Of a stretch of 45,994 bases of DNA, positions 29,134 through 39,251 are shown piece by piece. The DNA comes from Streptococcus sobrinus DSM 20742 = ATCC 33478 (lineage in GTDB: Bacteria; Bacillota; Bacilli; Lactobacillales; Streptococcaceae), in NCBI RefSeq assembly GCF_000686605.1, contig NZ_JMLC01000018.1, forward strand, positions 1-45,994. The letters are read 5' to 3'. The translations under genes were made by a program, and so were the position numbers. Under the pieces are notes generated by a model. That model was not told where the DNA came from, made no database searches, and saw nothing but the letters and a program-made list of their open reading frames with translations. How positions within the stretch are numbered: position 1 is the stretch's first letter; each line of letters opens with the position of its first letter.

Positions 29134-30312
29134 CTACCACTGCAAATTAACCAAGTCATTCATCTCCTGATAGGCTGTATCAACCTTATCTTTCATGGTA
29201 GCATCCAGGTCCTTGCGGTATTTACCACCTTGGATGAAGTCTTCTAGGATTAGGGTCTGGTAGTTATAGGCATCATAGCCCTCATCCACCTTTTGGCCTG
29301 TAGCTTGGCGCCAAACCATGGTTGGATGGGCTTTGACAGTTTTAATGCTAGTCATCTTCCCCTTCTTCTCAAAGGTGACATCCATAAGCAATCCTCTTTC
29401 TGTCCAGATATCATCAACTGTTTCTTGGTTTTGGTTGGAAATAAAGTTACCCATGGAATAAATGATAAATTTCTTCTGTCCATCCTTCTTGATGGTTTCT
29501 GCTGGCTCTACTACGTGGGGATGACCACCAAAGATGACATCTGCACCCCAATCAATCATCTTATGATAGAGTTGGACCTGTTCATCAGTTGGTTGCTTCT
29601 GGTACTCGACCCCCATTTGAGGCATAACAATAGTGACATCCGCCTTTTTCTCTGCCTGAGAAAGTTCAGCCTTAATCTTTTTTTCATCTAAGTCGGATAG
29701 ATGCTTTTTATAGTCGCTCTTGCTCAAATTGGCTTCCATACCATTATAGCCATAAGAATAACCCAGAATAGCTATCTTAATCCCATTGACATTTTTAATG
29801 AGAAAGTCTTCCTTTTGGCGATTCTTTTGATAAATGCCAATGGTATCAAGGCCCAACTTGTTGAAGGTCTGAGCGGTTTCCAAAGCACCAGACAAACCAG
29901 AATCTAAGATGTGATTGTGGGCCAGATCAATGACATCATAACCCGTGTCCTTCAAGGTCTGGGCGATGGAACTGGGGGCATTAAAAAGGGGATAGCCGGC
30001 TAGGGGGTAGTCACTACTGATGGTGCCCTCATAATCACCCAAGGCCAAATCCGCATCCGAAATCCAATCCTTGGCATATTTGAAATAGGGCGTGAAATCA
30101 TAGGAACCATCTGGCTGGCGAGCACTCATATAGAGAATGTCATGAATTAAAATATCCCCATTAGCTACAACTCTGGCAGTATGCACCTGATTTGAGCTAG
30201 TCTGAGAGCTTTTGGATTGGCCTGAATAGTCATAGAGGGCTGCAAAAATTAGAATAACTCCAACCAAAGCCAGGCAGACTAGGCTGGTTTTAGAAACCGA
30301 TAATCTCTTCAT
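29134..30312 (-). CDS. CapA-family (PgsA-like) membrane-anchored metallophosphatase-fold protein
   Basis: The 392-residue protein has an uncleaved N-terminal membrane anchor (about residues 10-30: LVCLALVGVILIFAALYDYS) and an extracellular CapA domain. Motifs include VVANGDILIHD, LALGDYEGTIS, YDVIDLAHNHILDSG and ADVIFGGHPHVVEP. These are the metal-ligand blocks of the calcineurin-like CapA/PgsA fold. Relatives take part in poly-gamma-glutamate or capsule export, but no pgsB/C partners are nearby, so the role is unknown. AAAGGGGATTTTT precedes the ATG and an extended -10 (TGC TATAAT, near 30335-30343) lies 22 bases upstream. Confidence 0.9.
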   Translation of the reverse strand: MKRLSVSKTSLVCLALVGVILIFAALYDYSGQSKSSQTSSNQVHTARVVANGDILIHDILYMSARQPDGSYDFTPYFKYAKDWISDADLALGDYEGTISSDYPLAGYPLFNAPSSIAQTLKDTGYDVIDLAHNHILDSGLSGALETAQTFNKLGLDTIGIYQKNRQKEDFLIKNVNGIKIAILGYSYGYNGMEANLSKSDYKKHLSDLDEKKIKAELSQAEKKADVTIVMPQMGVEYQKQPTDEQVQLYHKMIDWGADVIFGGHPHVVEPAETIKKDGQKKFIIYSMGNFISNQNQETVDDIWTERGLLMDVTFEKKGKMTSIKTVKAHPTMVWRQATGQKVDEGYDAYNYQTLILEDFIQGGKYRKDLDATMKDKVDTAYQEMNDLVNLQW

Positions 30313-30585
30313 AAAAATCCCCTTTTTTCTTACTATTATAGCATGATTGCGCTTCCAAAAAAGACATTATTAAAAAATTTATCTTTATTAGTAAAACACC
30401 TGAAATTTACAAAAAAAAAACTCAACAAAAGCCAAGAAAAAACTGGCTGAAAACCTGCTAAGAAGCTGGCTGTCAGACAGTCAATTTTTATTTTATTTTT
30501 CAGAGGTGAAATTTTAATATAACTCTCAGCTGCAGATCCGTCGGGGAATAGGCAAAAAGGCAAGTCTTCATGGAGGCCTATTCGC

Positions 30586-31128
30586 CTATCCAAGGCGAAT
30601 CTTAACCCCAGCACCTTCAATCAAGCTGGCTAGGCTGGCAAAATCTGCTAAGTCAGCAGGCAAAAAATTTGCTTGGCTGGCCATGACTTGATAGGCTTCT
30701 TGATTTTCATAGTAGTAATGAGGTGTCAGGTGGTAGCCATTAGACTGGTAGAAAGCCAAGCGGCGGAGGCGCTGACCGTAGTTGGTCGCCATCTGGTCCA
30801 GGGGCTCAATGACTAGAACTCTTACTCGCTGGCCAGCCTCCTGAGCCACTTTATCTAAAATAGCCGAACCATAGCCCTTAGACCGTTGCTCTTCTGCTAC
30901 AGCCAGAAAGAGGAGATAATAGCAGCTCTCCGACTTGAGACTATAGCAAAAGCCACAGAAGGTTGGACCATCAAAGTAGGCTTGGAAGACAGCTTGGCCA
31001 GTCTGGGCTAAATTCTCCATCCAAGTTAAGGGCAGGCGTTCGGCCTCAGGAAAGGCAGTCTTGTAAAGGGCCTTAACCGCTGGGTAAAAGGATGAAATGG
31101 GACTAATAGTCTTGGAAGTTAAAGACAT
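30586..31128 (-). CDS. GNAT-family N-acetyltransferase
   Basis: From the ATG at 31128-31126 (MSLTSKTISPISSFYPAVKA) the product is ~180 residues. The acetyl-CoA site is FLAVAEEQRSKGYGSAILDK, the Q/RxxGxG/A motif of GNAT enzymes. It is followed by VLVIEPL and RRLAFYQSNGYHLTPHYYYE. The substrate is unknown. Ribosome binding signals are weak for both the ATG and a GTG three codons upstream. The stop codon lies inside an ATTCGCCT/AGGCGAAT hairpin that may aid termination. The 30313-30585 gap holds nothing else but AT-rich sequence and the CapA promoter. Confidence 0.85.
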   Translation of the reverse strand: MSLTSKTISPISSFYPAVKALYKTAFPEAERLPLTWMENLAQTGQAVFQAYFDGPTFCGFCYSLKSESCYYLLFLAVAEEQRSKGYGSAILDKVAQEAGQRVRVLVIEPLDQMATNYGQRLRRLAFYQSNGYHLTPHYYYENQEAYQVMASQANFLPADLADFASLASLIEGAGVKIRLG

Positions 31129-31245
31129 AAGGGTCACTTTCTAATTCAGCTTACCTAGGTATCTGCGAAAACAAAGGGCACTGCCAGGGTGCTTTTATCA
31201 ACTTTGACAGCCTCGCACTTAGAGACTAAGAGCTGACTTTGAGAT

Positions 31246-32460
31246 TTACAAGAGGTCGTCGATAAGTTGGTCGACAGCATCGGCCTGGTTATCCGGGGTA
31301 ATTTCAGAAACCTTGATACCGGCTACTGCCCGCTCAACCAAGCCCTCGACATCCAGTCGAGCTTCGTATTGCTCAACATTCTTAATCTTAGGATTGGTCT
31401 TGGGACGATCTGGTGCAAAGATGGTGCAGCAATCCTCGAAAGGTTGAATAGAAATCTGGAAGGTATCAATCTTTTCAGCAATGTCAATGATTTCCAGCTT
31501 ATCCATGGTAACCACAGGTCTAATAACTGGTGTGCTGGTCACCGCATTGATAGCCTGCATGGATTCAAGGGTTTGACTAGCAACCTGTCCCAGACTTTCA
31601 CCATTGATGATAACCAAACCATGACGCTCTTGGCGAATACGGTCGGTAATTCGCATCATAAAGCGACGGATCAGGGTCATCAGGTAGGCCTCGGGGGCCT
31701 TGGCCTTGATTTCTTCCTGAATTTCTGTAAAAGACACTTCGATGAATTGAATATTTCCACCAAACTTGGTCAGCTTGCGGGTCAAGTCCTGAGCCTTTTT
31801 GAGGGCACCAGGACTGGTGTAAGGTGGGCTGGCAAAATGGACTGCTTCAATATCAACACCCCGCTTGAGGGCCAGATAACCAGCGACAGGTGAATCAATG
31901 CCACCCGAAAGCATGAGCATGCCCTTCCCCGCCGTACCAACAGGGAGACCGCCAGCCCCCTTGATTTCCTCATAGGAAATATAGGCTGCTTCGTCACGAA
32001 TCTCAACCTTGAGGGTGATGTCAGGCTTCTTCATTTGGGCCTTGATATTTGGGAGAACATCAAAGACAGCGGAACCCAAATCTTGATTGAGCTCACGACT
32101 GTCCAACTCAAACTTGTGGTCGCTTCGCTTGCTGGAAACCTTGAAAGTCAGGCCTTCATGATAGAGACCTGTCATGATTTCTTGGACAGCCTGACGTAGG
32201 ATAGTCATGTCTTTTTTCAGCTTATAAACTGGGGAAAAAGCCTGAATCCCAAAAATCTGTTTGAGACTTTCGGCGACAGGATGATAGTCGCTGCCATTGA
32301 GGAAGACATGACCTCGGTCGCGGTCTGCCGTCACTTGGACCTCTGGATAGATGGAGAGAACATCCTGGATGTTGCGTCTAAGTTTGTTGATGAAACGCAT
32401 CCGGTTCTTGCCCTTGGTTGATAGCTCACCATAGCGAATCATAATTTCAGAATACTGCAT
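31246..32460 (-). CDS. thiI: tRNA 4-thiouridine sulfurtransferase
   Basis: The 404-residue protein has the ferredoxin-like/THUMP N-terminal region ([20 protein letters not shown]). The PP-loop adenylation motif is [17 protein letters not shown], and the C-terminal [17 protein letters not shown] block carries Cys residues. The rhodanese domain of the E. coli enzyme is absent, as usual in Firmicutes. It makes s4U in tRNA and supports thiamine synthesis, taking sulfur from a cysteine desulfurase, fittingly the preceding gene. The start is the family start, but no Shine-Dalgarno precedes it. A hairpin lies in the 57-bp gap. Confidence 0.95.
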   Translation of the reverse strand: MQYSEIMIRYGELSTKGKNRMRFINKLRRNIQDVLSIYPEVQVTADRDRGHVFLNGSDYHPVAESLKQIFGIQAFSPVYKLKKDMTILRQAVQEIMTGLYHEGLTFKVSSKRSDHKFELDSRELNQDLGSAVFDVLPNIKAQMKKPDITLKVEIRDEAAYISYEEIKGAGGLPVGTAGKGMLMLSGGIDSPVAGYLALKRGVDIEAVHFASPPYTSPGALKKAQDLTRKLTKFGGNIQFIEVSFTEIQEEIKAKAPEAYLMTLIRRFMMRITDRIRQERHGLVIINGESLGQVASQTLESMQAINAVTSTPVIRPVVTMDKLEIIDIAEKIDTFQISIQPFEDCCTIFAPDRPKTNPKIKNVEQYEARLDVEGLVERAVAGIKVSEITPDNQADAVDQLIDDLL

Positions 32461-32473
32461 GTTAGTGTCAAAA

Positions 32474-32496
32474 GTCCGACGGAATTTTTGCCGGAC
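32474..32496 (-). promoter_or_regulatory. Hairpin between cysteine desulfurase gene and thiI
   Basis: On the minus strand GTCCGGC pairs with GTCGGAC (one G-U pair) followed by TTTT, resembling a weak terminator. It lies 14 bases before the thiI start and may lower thiI expression. Confidence 0.5.
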
Positions 32497-32517
32497 ATCC
32501 TTTCTTCTTGCTGGTCT

Positions 32518-33663
32518 TTAACGGACTTTTTTTGTCTTTTGGTAAACTTGCTTGAAAATGGTCAAGAATTGTTCAACCTGGCTCATATCATTGTCATCAT
32601 CGAGACTGATGCGGACTGCCGTCTGAGCTTCCTTGGTTGGCACGCCCATAGCAATCAGGGTTCCAGCAGGCTTACCAGCTTTGGAGGAGCAAGCACTGGT
32701 CGTTGATATGTAAATCTGATGCTCTTCAAAGGCATGGACAAGGACTTCACCCCGAACGCCCTTGATACCAAAGGTCAAAATATTTGGAGCAAAGTCATCA
32801 GTTTTTCCAGAAAAAAGCCTGATGTCAGGATATTTGCTAAGTTCATCGTAAATGACAGCCTTCATCGCTGCAATCCGAGGCAGAGCCTGGGCTTCCTTGT
32901 CTAGGGTTAATCGCAAAGTCTTAGCCATGGCTGCAATTCCTGCTAGGTTTTCAGTGGTTGACCGCAGGTCCTTTTCCTGACCACCACCGGTTAAGAGGGG
33001 ATTGATACGTTTGCCGATCTTTTTATAGAGAAAGCCAACACCACGGACAGCATGAAACTTGTGCCCCGAAAAAGAAGCAAAATCAACCCGGTCAGTCAGA
33101 TAGCTGGACGTCGGAACTTTCCCAATTGCCTGGACCGCATCCACGTGGAAAGAAATGGTCGGCTTGTCAGCCAGGAGCTCTGAAATAGCCTGAATGGGCT
33201 GGATAGAACCGATTTCATTATTGACGGCCATGACCGACACTAAAATCGTGTCAGGGCGCAGCAAATCTGCCAAGGCTTGGACATCAAGGAAACCCCGCTC
33301 ATCAACTGGGGCAAAGGAGATCTCAAATCCCTGTTCTGCCAGCCACTTGGCCGATTCTTTGACTGCTGGGTGCTCAATATCAGAAACAATTATATGCTTG
33401 CCATAGCGGGCCTTTTCAAAGGCCACCCCCTTGATGGCCCAGTTGTCGCTCTCCGTTCCACCGGAGGTGAAAAAGATTTCCTGGGCCGATTTTCCCAGTA
33501 ATTGAGCAATCTGCTGGCGAGAAGCTTCCAGCAGACGGGTAGCCTGGTCGCCAAGATTGTGGAGGCTGGAGGGATTTCCAAAAATCTTGCTTGCCACCTC
33601 CTGGTAGGTGGCAAGAGCCTGAGGATAGGGCCTTGTTGTCGCGGAATTATCAAAATAAATCAT
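32518..33663 (-). CDS. Cysteine desulfurase (IscS/NifS family, class V aminotransferase)
   Basis: The 381-residue PLP enzyme starts MIYFDNSATTRPYPQALATY. It has FTSGGTESDNWAIKG, HVDAVQAIGKVP, the PLP lysine in FASFSGHKFHAVRGVG, and the active Cys loop STTSACSSKAGKPAGTL. It converts cysteine to alanine and a persulfide. Position directly before thiI suggests it supplies sulfur for tRNA thiolation, as YrvO/NifZ-type enzymes do. I chose the ATG at 33663-33661 (AAAGGAAAACTT upstream). A TGC TATAAT promoter lies at 33693-33701. Confidence 0.93.
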   Translation of the reverse strand: MIYFDNSATTRPYPQALATYQEVASKIFGNPSSLHNLGDQATRLLEASRQQIAQLLGKSAQEIFFTSGGTESDNWAIKGVAFEKARYGKHIIVSDIEHPAVKESAKWLAEQGFEISFAPVDERGFLDVQALADLLRPDTILVSVMAVNNEIGSIQPIQAISELLADKPTISFHVDAVQAIGKVPTSSYLTDRVDFASFSGHKFHAVRGVGFLYKKIGKRINPLLTGGGQEKDLRSTTENLAGIAAMAKTLRLTLDKEAQALPRIAAMKAVIYDELSKYPDIRLFSGKTDDFAPNILTFGIKGVRGEVLVHAFEEHQIYISTTSACSSKAGKPAGTLIAMGVPTKEAQTAVRISLDDDNDMSQVEQFLTIFKQVYQKTKKVR

Positions 33664-33692
33664 AAGTTTTCCTTTTAAAGTCAATTGCTTTT

Positions 33693-33701
33693 ATTATAGC
33701 A
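33693..33701 (-). promoter_or_regulatory. Extended -10 promoter of the desulfurase-thiI operon
   Basis: The minus strand reads TGCTATAAT 29 bases before the start codon, with a normal ribosome binding site between them. Confidence 0.6.
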
Positions 33702-33827
33702 CAATTCGCGGGCCTGGCTAAGGGAAAGATTCCCCAGAGAAAGTGAGATTTCCCTAGTTTATTTATGGAAAATTTATCTGAATTTGGTACACTAGTAATT
33801 AGAAATATTTTTAAGGAGATTAAATTC

Positions 33828-34352
33828 ATGGCACAATACTCACGTTCGGAACGCAGAAAGAAAGAAAATGCTGAACTCAGCCACACACCAATCAGAAAAG
33901 AAGAACCAAGAAAACCCCTACCCAAGGCTCGTACTAGTAAGAAAATCGCCCGCGGGGCTAAGAAGGGCTTCTCGGCACTCCAAAAGACCATTGCGACTAT
34001 CGCAGCCATTCTGTCCATTATCGTGGCTTCCCTAACCATCTACGCTATCGTCCATAAGAGCCCAAGCAAGAGTAACGACAATAGCACTTCTTCTAGCTCT
34101 GTCGTTAAATCTAGCGATAGCTCAAGTCAAGCTAGCTCAGATAGTCAAGAGAATGCAAGTTCTGATGCTAACAGCGACCAAAATCAAGACGGGCAGTCGG
34201 ATGACCAAAGCCAAAGCCAAAGCCAAGATCAGTCTCAAGATGGTCAAACAACCGATAGTCAAAGTCAAGATCAAAGCCAAGGTGATCAAGGCACCCAAGG
34301 TGCTGACCAGGGCAAAACTGGTGGCGTTGCTAACCAAACACCTCAACAATAA
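33828..34352 (+). CDS. Membrane protein with Ser/Gln/Asp-rich extracellular tail
   Basis: The ATG at 33828 (MAQYSRSERRKKENAELSHT) has AAGGAGATTAAATTC upstream; 21 upstream codons lack one. The 174-residue protein has a basic cytoplasmic N terminus to about residue 45 and one membrane segment (about 52-78, TIATIAAILSIIVASLTIYA). A ~95-residue low-complexity tail of Ser, Gln and Asp follows (QSQSQDQSQDGQTTDSQSQD). The inside-out rule predicts the tail lies outside. Family and function are unknown to me; small proteins of this plan occur before folC in streptococci. Its TAA overlaps the folC ATG by one base (TAATG), so translation is coupled. Confidence 0.75.
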   Translation: MAQYSRSERRKKENAELSHTPIRKEEPRKPLPKARTSKKIARGAKKGFSALQKTIATIAAILSIIVASLTIYAIVHKSPSKSNDNSTSSSSVVKSSDSSSQASSDSQENASSDANSDQNQDGQSDDQSQSQSQDQSQDGQTTDSQSQDQSQGDQGTQGADQGKTGGVANQTPQQ

Positions 34353-35602
34353 TGCTAAGCTATCAAGAAACGCTGCAGGCCATCCATAGTCATAAGGCCA
34401 ATGGACACAGACCTGATTTCAAGCGATTAAATTGGATATTAGACAAACTGGGGAGGCCTCAAGCGGGCTTTCCCAGTCTTCATATTGTCGGAACCAACGG
34501 TAAGGGCTCGACTACTGCCCTCCTGCAAGCTATCTTTACCACTGCTGGTTACAAGACAGGAACCTTTACCTCTCCCTTTATCACCCGCTTCAATGAAAGA
34601 ATTGCCATTGATGGGCAACCTATTAGTGATAAAGAGCTGGTTGAGGTCTTTGACCTGGTCCAACCAAGGTTTGACCAGGTCGCTGAGACTGAATTTGGCT
34701 CCCTGACCGAATTTGAATTGGTGACGGTTCTTGCTTTCCTCTACTTCGAGCGGATCAAGCCGGTGGATATAGCGATAATCGAGGCTGGCATTGGTGGTCG
34801 CTTCGATTCGACCAATGTCATCAATCCCCTAGCAACCATCTGCACTTCTATTGGCTACGACCACACGGATACCTTAGGAGAGCGACTAGCAGACATCGCC
34901 TGGCAAAAGGCTGGTGCCATCAAGCCGGCTAAGCCCATTGTCCTTGGACAAGTTCCGCTTGAGGCTCAGACCGTTTTTGAAAATGAAGCGAAAAAGTTAG
35001 GTGCTGCTCTCTACCAAGCTGGTTGTGATTTTCAAGTAAAGGATAGGGAAGACAGTTTTGATTTTATGAGCCCTCAAGGCAATCTAGAAAATCTCTCTCT
35101 ATCCCTTATGGGCCCTCACCAGAGAGACAATGCTGCCCTAGCCCTTGAGACTGCCCTCCTCCTTCAAGCCGTTTTTCCCAAGCTAGATGAAGAAGCTTTC
35201 AGAATTGGCTTGCAGACAGCGACTTGGCCCGGACGAGGTGAGCTGGTTAGACCTAATATTCTCCTAGATGGCGCCCACAATCCCCAAGGCATTGGGGCCT
35301 TGCTTGAGCTCCTAGAAACAGACTTTCCCAATTCCTCTAAGCATTTCCTCTTTGCAGGTCTCAAAAGGAAGGATTTGGCAGGAATGTTGGAGCTTCTGGA
35401 CGGACAGGACTTGACGATTACTAGCTTTGATTTCCCAGGGGCTGCTGAATTGGCCGACTATCCCGACTATTTTAAGAAGATTGAGGATTTCAGGGACTGG
35501 CTGAGTCAGACCCAAGATTCCCAAGCACTCTATGTCGTGACTGGCTCTCTCTACTTCATCTCCCAGGTTCGCCACTTTCTCCTAGACAAAGAAACTCCCT
35601 AA
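34352..35602 (+). CDS. folC: Folylpolyglutamate synthase / dihydrofolate synthase
   Basis: The 416-residue Mur-ligase-family enzyme has the P-loop HIVGTNGKGSTTALLQAIF, the folate loop GTFTSPFITRFNERI, EAGIGGRFDSTNVI and ILLDGAHNPQGI. It adds glutamates to folates, and in many bacteria also makes dihydrofolate. The ATG overlaps the stop of the upstream membrane protein in TAATG with no strong separate ribosome binding site, so it depends on re-initiation. A terminator follows. Confidence 0.94.
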   Translation: MLSYQETLQAIHSHKANGHRPDFKRLNWILDKLGRPQAGFPSLHIVGTNGKGSTTALLQAIFTTAGYKTGTFTSPFITRFNERIAIDGQPISDKELVEVFDLVQPRFDQVAETEFGSLTEFELVTVLAFLYFERIKPVDIAIIEAGIGGRFDSTNVINPLATICTSIGYDHTDTLGERLADIAWQKAGAIKPAKPIVLGQVPLEAQTVFENEAKKLGAALYQAGCDFQVKDREDSFDFMSPQGNLENLSLSLMGPHQRDNAALALETALLLQAVFPKLDEEAFRIGLQTATWPGRGELVRPNILLDGAHNPQGIGALLELLETDFPNSSKHFLFAGLKRKDLAGMLELLDGQDLTITSFDFPGAAELADYPDYFKKIEDFRDWLSQTQDSQALYVVTGSLYFISQVRHFLLDKETP

Positions 35603-35625
35603 CCAATGCGGTTGGGGAGTCTTTT
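35594..35625 (+). terminator. Terminator after folC
   Basis: ACTCCCTAACC pairs with GGTTGGGGAGT over 11 bp (one G-U pair), followed by CTTTTCT. The stem begins within the last codons of folC. Confidence 0.85.
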
Positions 35626-35702
35626 CTATAGCAGTATTAAACTGTTGCTTGCCCTTTGAACGAATTAGCTCTGGATAAGTTCGGGGAGGGACTTCTTTTG
35701 AC

Positions 35703-37055
35703 TTACCGCATAGTAACGAATTCTTCTGCACCAGTTGGGTGGATGGCAACGGTGGCATCAAAGTCAGCCTTGGTTGCTCCCAGTTTGACAGCGACTGCGA
35801 AGCCTTGTATCATTTCATCGACACCATAGCCGATACCGTGGAGGCCGATGACCTTTTCTTCTGGTCCTTGAACCACTAGTTTCATCCGAGCGACTTGGCG
35901 GTGGTCAGCTAGGGCTGTGTACATGGAGGTAAAGCTGGAGGTGTAAGTTTTGATTTGGTCTTGGCCAAAGGCTTCGATTGCTTGACTTTCCGTATAGCCA
36001 ACCTTACCCATAGCAGGGTGACTAAAGACCACTGTTGGAACATTGGTGTAATCCAGTTTGGCCTCACTTTGATTATTGAAGAGACGTTCAGATAGGAGCC
36101 GACCTGCCTTGACAGCAACTGGAGTCAGCTCTAACTTACCGTTGATGTCGCCGATGGCATAAAGACCTGGGACATTGGTATTTTCATAGGCATCAGCCTC
36201 AATAAAACCACGCTTATTGAGGGCCACACCAGTATTTTCCAAACCGTAACCCTGAGTATTAGCCACACGACCGATGGCCCAAATCAGCACGTCGGTTTCA
36301 TGCTCCTGACCATTCTCCAAAACAAGGGTCAGGGAACCATCAGGATTCTTACGGACTTCTTTGGGTGTAGACTCTTTGTGGAGGGTTGGACCGTTTTTTT
36401 CCATCTCCTCCATGAGGGCATCGGTCAGATAGGTATCCCAATTTCGTAAAGGCCGGTCGTGGCGGACAAAGAGGTGGCTGTCGCTGCCAAGGGCATTGAG
36501 CACGCCGGAAATTTCGACCCCAATATAACCCGCACCAACGACGGCAGCACGCTTAGGAATTTGGTTCAATTCAAAGAAACCATCGGAAGTGATGCCGTAT
36601 TCGGCACCAGAGATATTAGGAATGCGGGCGTGACCGCCGGTCGCAATCAAAATATGGGGAGCGGTGTAGGTTTGACCATCCGCTTCCAGGGTGTGAGCAT
36701 CGAGAAAGCGAGCGTAGGCATTGAGCACTTCAACGCCATTGGCGGCAAAGCCTCGCTCATAGGAGCCATGGATGCGGTCAATATAGGCCTGGCGATTTTT
36801 CTTGAGGATAGCAAAGTCAAAGTCGCTAGAAGCCACTTTGAAGCCGTACTCGCCGGCATACTTACCAATGGCTTCGGCAACCTGGGCTCCATACCACATG
36901 ACCTTCTTGGGCACACAGCCACGATTGACGCAGGTTCCGCCAGTTTCCTGAGCTTCAATCAGGAGAACCTTAGCTCCGTGCATGGCAGCTCGATTAGCCG
37001 AAGCAATCCCGCCTGAACCGCCTCCCAAAACAATATAATCGTATGTCTTTACCAT
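35703..37055 (-). CDS. gor: Glutathione-disulfide reductase
   Basis: The 450-residue flavoprotein has the FAD motif [18 protein letters not shown] and the redox pair Cys42/Cys47 in [13 protein letters not shown]. The NADPH-site motif is [17 protein letters not shown], the second FAD motif is [18 protein letters not shown], and the C-terminal catalytic His lies in [14 protein letters not shown]. It reduces GSSG and so protects against peroxide. Other group members such as mercuric reductase lack this combination. I chose the ATG at 37055-37053 (GAGAGGAACATCT upstream), removing 11 unconserved residues. It is transcribed alone. Confidence 0.94.
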   Translation of the reverse strand: MVKTYDYIVLGGGSGGIASANRAAMHGAKVLLIEAQETGGTCVNRGCVPKKVMWYGAQVAEAIGKYAGEYGFKVASSDFDFAILKKNRQAYIDRIHGSYERGFAANGVEVLNAYARFLDAHTLEADGQTYTAPHILIATGGHARIPNISGAEYGITSDGFFELNQIPKRAAVVGAGYIGVEISGVLNALGSDSHLFVRHDRPLRNWDTYLTDALMEEMEKNGPTLHKESTPKEVRKNPDGSLTLVLENGQEHETDVLIWAIGRVANTQGYGLENTGVALNKRGFIEADAYENTNVPGLYAIGDINGKLELTPVAVKAGRLLSERLFNNQSEAKLDYTNVPTVVFSHPAMGKVGYTESQAIEAFGQDQIKTYTSSFTSMYTALADHRQVARMKLVVQGPEEKVIGLHGIGYGVDEMIQGFAVAVKLGATKADFDATVAIHPTGAEEFVTMR

Positions 37056-37213
37056 AGATGTTCCTCTCTCTTGTTTGCAGGTAGGCATAAAACCTTTGGC
37101 TTTAGGCCTTTCTGATTACTACTTTTAAGCCAAGATTACCATAAAAGCCTGAGATGGGCAAATTTCTGCTACGGGGCAGGAAATGGAGAGGTGGCGGACT
37201 TTTGAGCTATTAA

Positions 37214-37246
37214 AAATCCTAGCCAGAAGGTTCTGGCTAGGGATTT
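37214..37246 (-). terminator. Terminator of uvrC
   Basis: AAATCCTAGCCAGAA and TTCTGGCTAGGGATTT form a 15-bp stem with one bulged G, followed on the minus strand by TT. It lies 74 bases past the uvrC stop codon. The rest of 37056-37319 holds no gene. Confidence 0.8.
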
Positions 37247-37319
37247 GAAAGGGGACGAATTTATCTGTCCAATTCACAAGCAAAGGATTTTTAACGTTTG
37301 TTTTCTGATCGCTCTTCAA

Positions 37320-39125
37320 TCAGTTCTTATCGCTGGGCACTTTCTCCTTCTCCATCTCCGTCAATCTAGCCTTCAAATCCTGAGCCACATTTCTGGGGAC
37401 ACCGCAGTTGACGATGTCATCGACATCGGCTTGCTGGATTTTGGTCAGGCTCTTGAAATGCTTGAGCAGGAGCTGTTTGCGTTTAGGTCCCAAGCTTGGA
37501 ATACCATCCAGTTTGGAACTGAAACTGTTCTTACTTCTAACCTGACGGTGGAAGGTGATGGCGAAACGGTGAACCTCATCTTGGACTCTTTGGAGGAGGA
37601 AGAATTCTTGCGAATTGCGGGGGAGGTCTATAACCTCTAAGGGGTCGCCGAAGAGGAGCTCGTGGGTCTGGTGCTTGTCATTCTTTTGCAGGCCGGCGAT
37701 GGGAATATCCAAGCCCAGGAGGTTCTGGATGACATCCTTGGCAATATTGACCTGACCTTGACCTCCATCAATAACAATCAAATCAGGCGGAGTCAGGCCA
37801 TCTCGCATAACCCGGCTATAACGTCGATAGATGACCTCCCGCATACTGGCGTAGTCATCAGGACCGATAACGGTCTTAATCTTGAACTTGCGGTAGTCCT
37901 TCTTGCTGGGCTTGCCGTCAACAAAAACAATCATGGCAGCAACGGGACTGGTTCCTTGGATATTCGAGTTATCAAAGGCCTCAATCCGTCGGGGGGCAGG
38001 AATATTGAGCAGTTGGCCCAGATTTTCGATGGCTCCCTTGGTCTTTTTAATGTCCTTTTCTAGAAGGTCAAATTTTTGTTGCAGGCTGACTCGGGCATTC
38101 TTGGTGGCCAGATTGACCAGCTGCTTCTTCTCGCCCCGTTGGGGTTTGACCACCTTGGTCTTGACGACTGCCTTGACCAAGTCAGCATCAATATCCTGAG
38201 GAATAAAGACTTCCTTGGGCAGGAAGTGCTTGCTTTCCCGATAAAATTGGCCGACATAGGTCAGGAAATCTTCCTCAGGCTCATTATAGTAGGGGAACAT
38301 ATTGACATCACGCTGAATCAGCTTGCCCTGGCGAACAAAGAAGACCTGAACACACATCCAACCCTTATCCACATAGTAACCGAAAATATCTCGGTCCTTC
38401 ATGTCTTGGTTCATAATCCGCTGCTTGGTGCGGAGTTTGCTGATGGCTTCTAGCAGGTCACGGTATTCGGCGGCCCGCTCAAATTCCATAAGCTCAGAAG
38501 CCTTGAGCATCTTGTCCTTAATCTGATCAACAATCTTATTGTCCTTGCCGTTGAGGAAATTTTTGACATCCTCCTTGAGACTATCCCAATAGGCCTGGTC
38601 GGTGTGACAGACGGTGTGGGCCTTGCATTGTCCCAAATGATAATAAAAGCAGACCTTGTTGGCAGGATTGGTACACTTTTTAAAGGGAAAAATCCGATCC
38701 AGCAGCCGCTTAATTTCGGTGGCAGCTCCAGAGTCCGGATAGGGACCAAAATAAATCCCGTCCTTGCGGTGAACCTGGCGGGTAATCATGAGCCGAGGGT
38801 AAACCTCATTGGTAATCTTGATATAGGGGTAGGACTTATCATCCTTGAGGCGAATGTTGTACTTAGGCATATTCTTCTGGATGAGGTTGATTTCCAGAAG
38901 CAGGGCCTCGGTATTGGAGCCCGTTACAATATACTCAAAATCGGCAATTTCTGAGACCAGCATCTCTGTCTTGGTATCGTGACTGCCATGGAAATAAGAG
39001 CGAACCCGATTCTTCAAATTCTTAGCCTTGCCAACATAGATGATGGTGCCGTTTTTATCCTTGTGGATGTAGCAGCCAGGACTATCCGGCAGCAACTCCA
39101 ACTTGTGTTTAATCAGTTGATTCAT
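37320..39125 (-). CDS. uvrC: UvrABC excinuclease subunit C, likely leaderless
   Basis: The 601-residue protein has the GIY-YIG 3' nuclease ([20 protein letters not shown], near residues 17-36) and a UVR interaction segment ([20 protein letters not shown]). The RNase H-like 5' nuclease starts near [19 protein letters not shown], and a C-terminal HhH domain includes [20 protein letters not shown]. It makes the dual incisions in nucleotide excision repair. The start is the family start [17 protein letters not shown]. An extended -10 (TGT TATAAT, 39140-39132) ends six bases before the ATG and no ribosome binding site is present, so the mRNA is probably leaderless. Confidence 0.95.
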   Translation of the reverse strand: MNQLIKHKLELLPDSPGCYIHKDKNGTIIYVGKAKNLKNRVRSYFHGSHDTKTEMLVSEIADFEYIVTGSNTEALLLEINLIQKNMPKYNIRLKDDKSYPYIKITNEVYPRLMITRQVHRKDGIYFGPYPDSGAATEIKRLLDRIFPFKKCTNPANKVCFYYHLGQCKAHTVCHTDQAYWDSLKEDVKNFLNGKDNKIVDQIKDKMLKASELMEFERAAEYRDLLEAISKLRTKQRIMNQDMKDRDIFGYYVDKGWMCVQVFFVRQGKLIQRDVNMFPYYNEPEEDFLTYVGQFYRESKHFLPKEVFIPQDIDADLVKAVVKTKVVKPQRGEKKQLVNLATKNARVSLQQKFDLLEKDIKKTKGAIENLGQLLNIPAPRRIEAFDNSNIQGTSPVAAMIVFVDGKPSKKDYRKFKIKTVIGPDDYASMREVIYRRYSRVMRDGLTPPDLIVIDGGQGQVNIAKDVIQNLLGLDIPIAGLQKNDKHQTHELLFGDPLEVIDLPRNSQEFFLLQRVQDEVHRFAITFHRQVRSKNSFSSKLDGIPSLGPKRKQLLLKHFKSLTKIQQADVDDIVNCGVPRNVAQDLKARLTEMEKEKVPSDKN

Positions 39126-39131
39126 AAAGAC

Positions 39132-39140
39132 ATTATAACA
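39132..39140 (-). promoter_or_regulatory. Extended -10 promoter abutting the uvrC ATG
   Basis: The minus strand reads TGTTATAAT-GTCTTT-ATG. A TTAAGT -35 lies 17 bp upstream. This spacing places the transcript start at the first or second base before or at the ATG. Confidence 0.65.
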
Positions 39141-39251
39141 AATTTACTTGGCCTACTTAAGGATTTAAAATACCAACCTATCCATCCGCCCATCCTCAAA
39201 CTGAACAAGGTAGAACTGGATTTTTTAACTAAAGGAATGATTATTCGTATA

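Noticed and set aside
30336..30620. 94-codon minus-strand frame with a hydrophobic stretch
   Set aside because: It overlaps the GNAT gene end and AT-rich spacer, and lacks a ribosome binding site.
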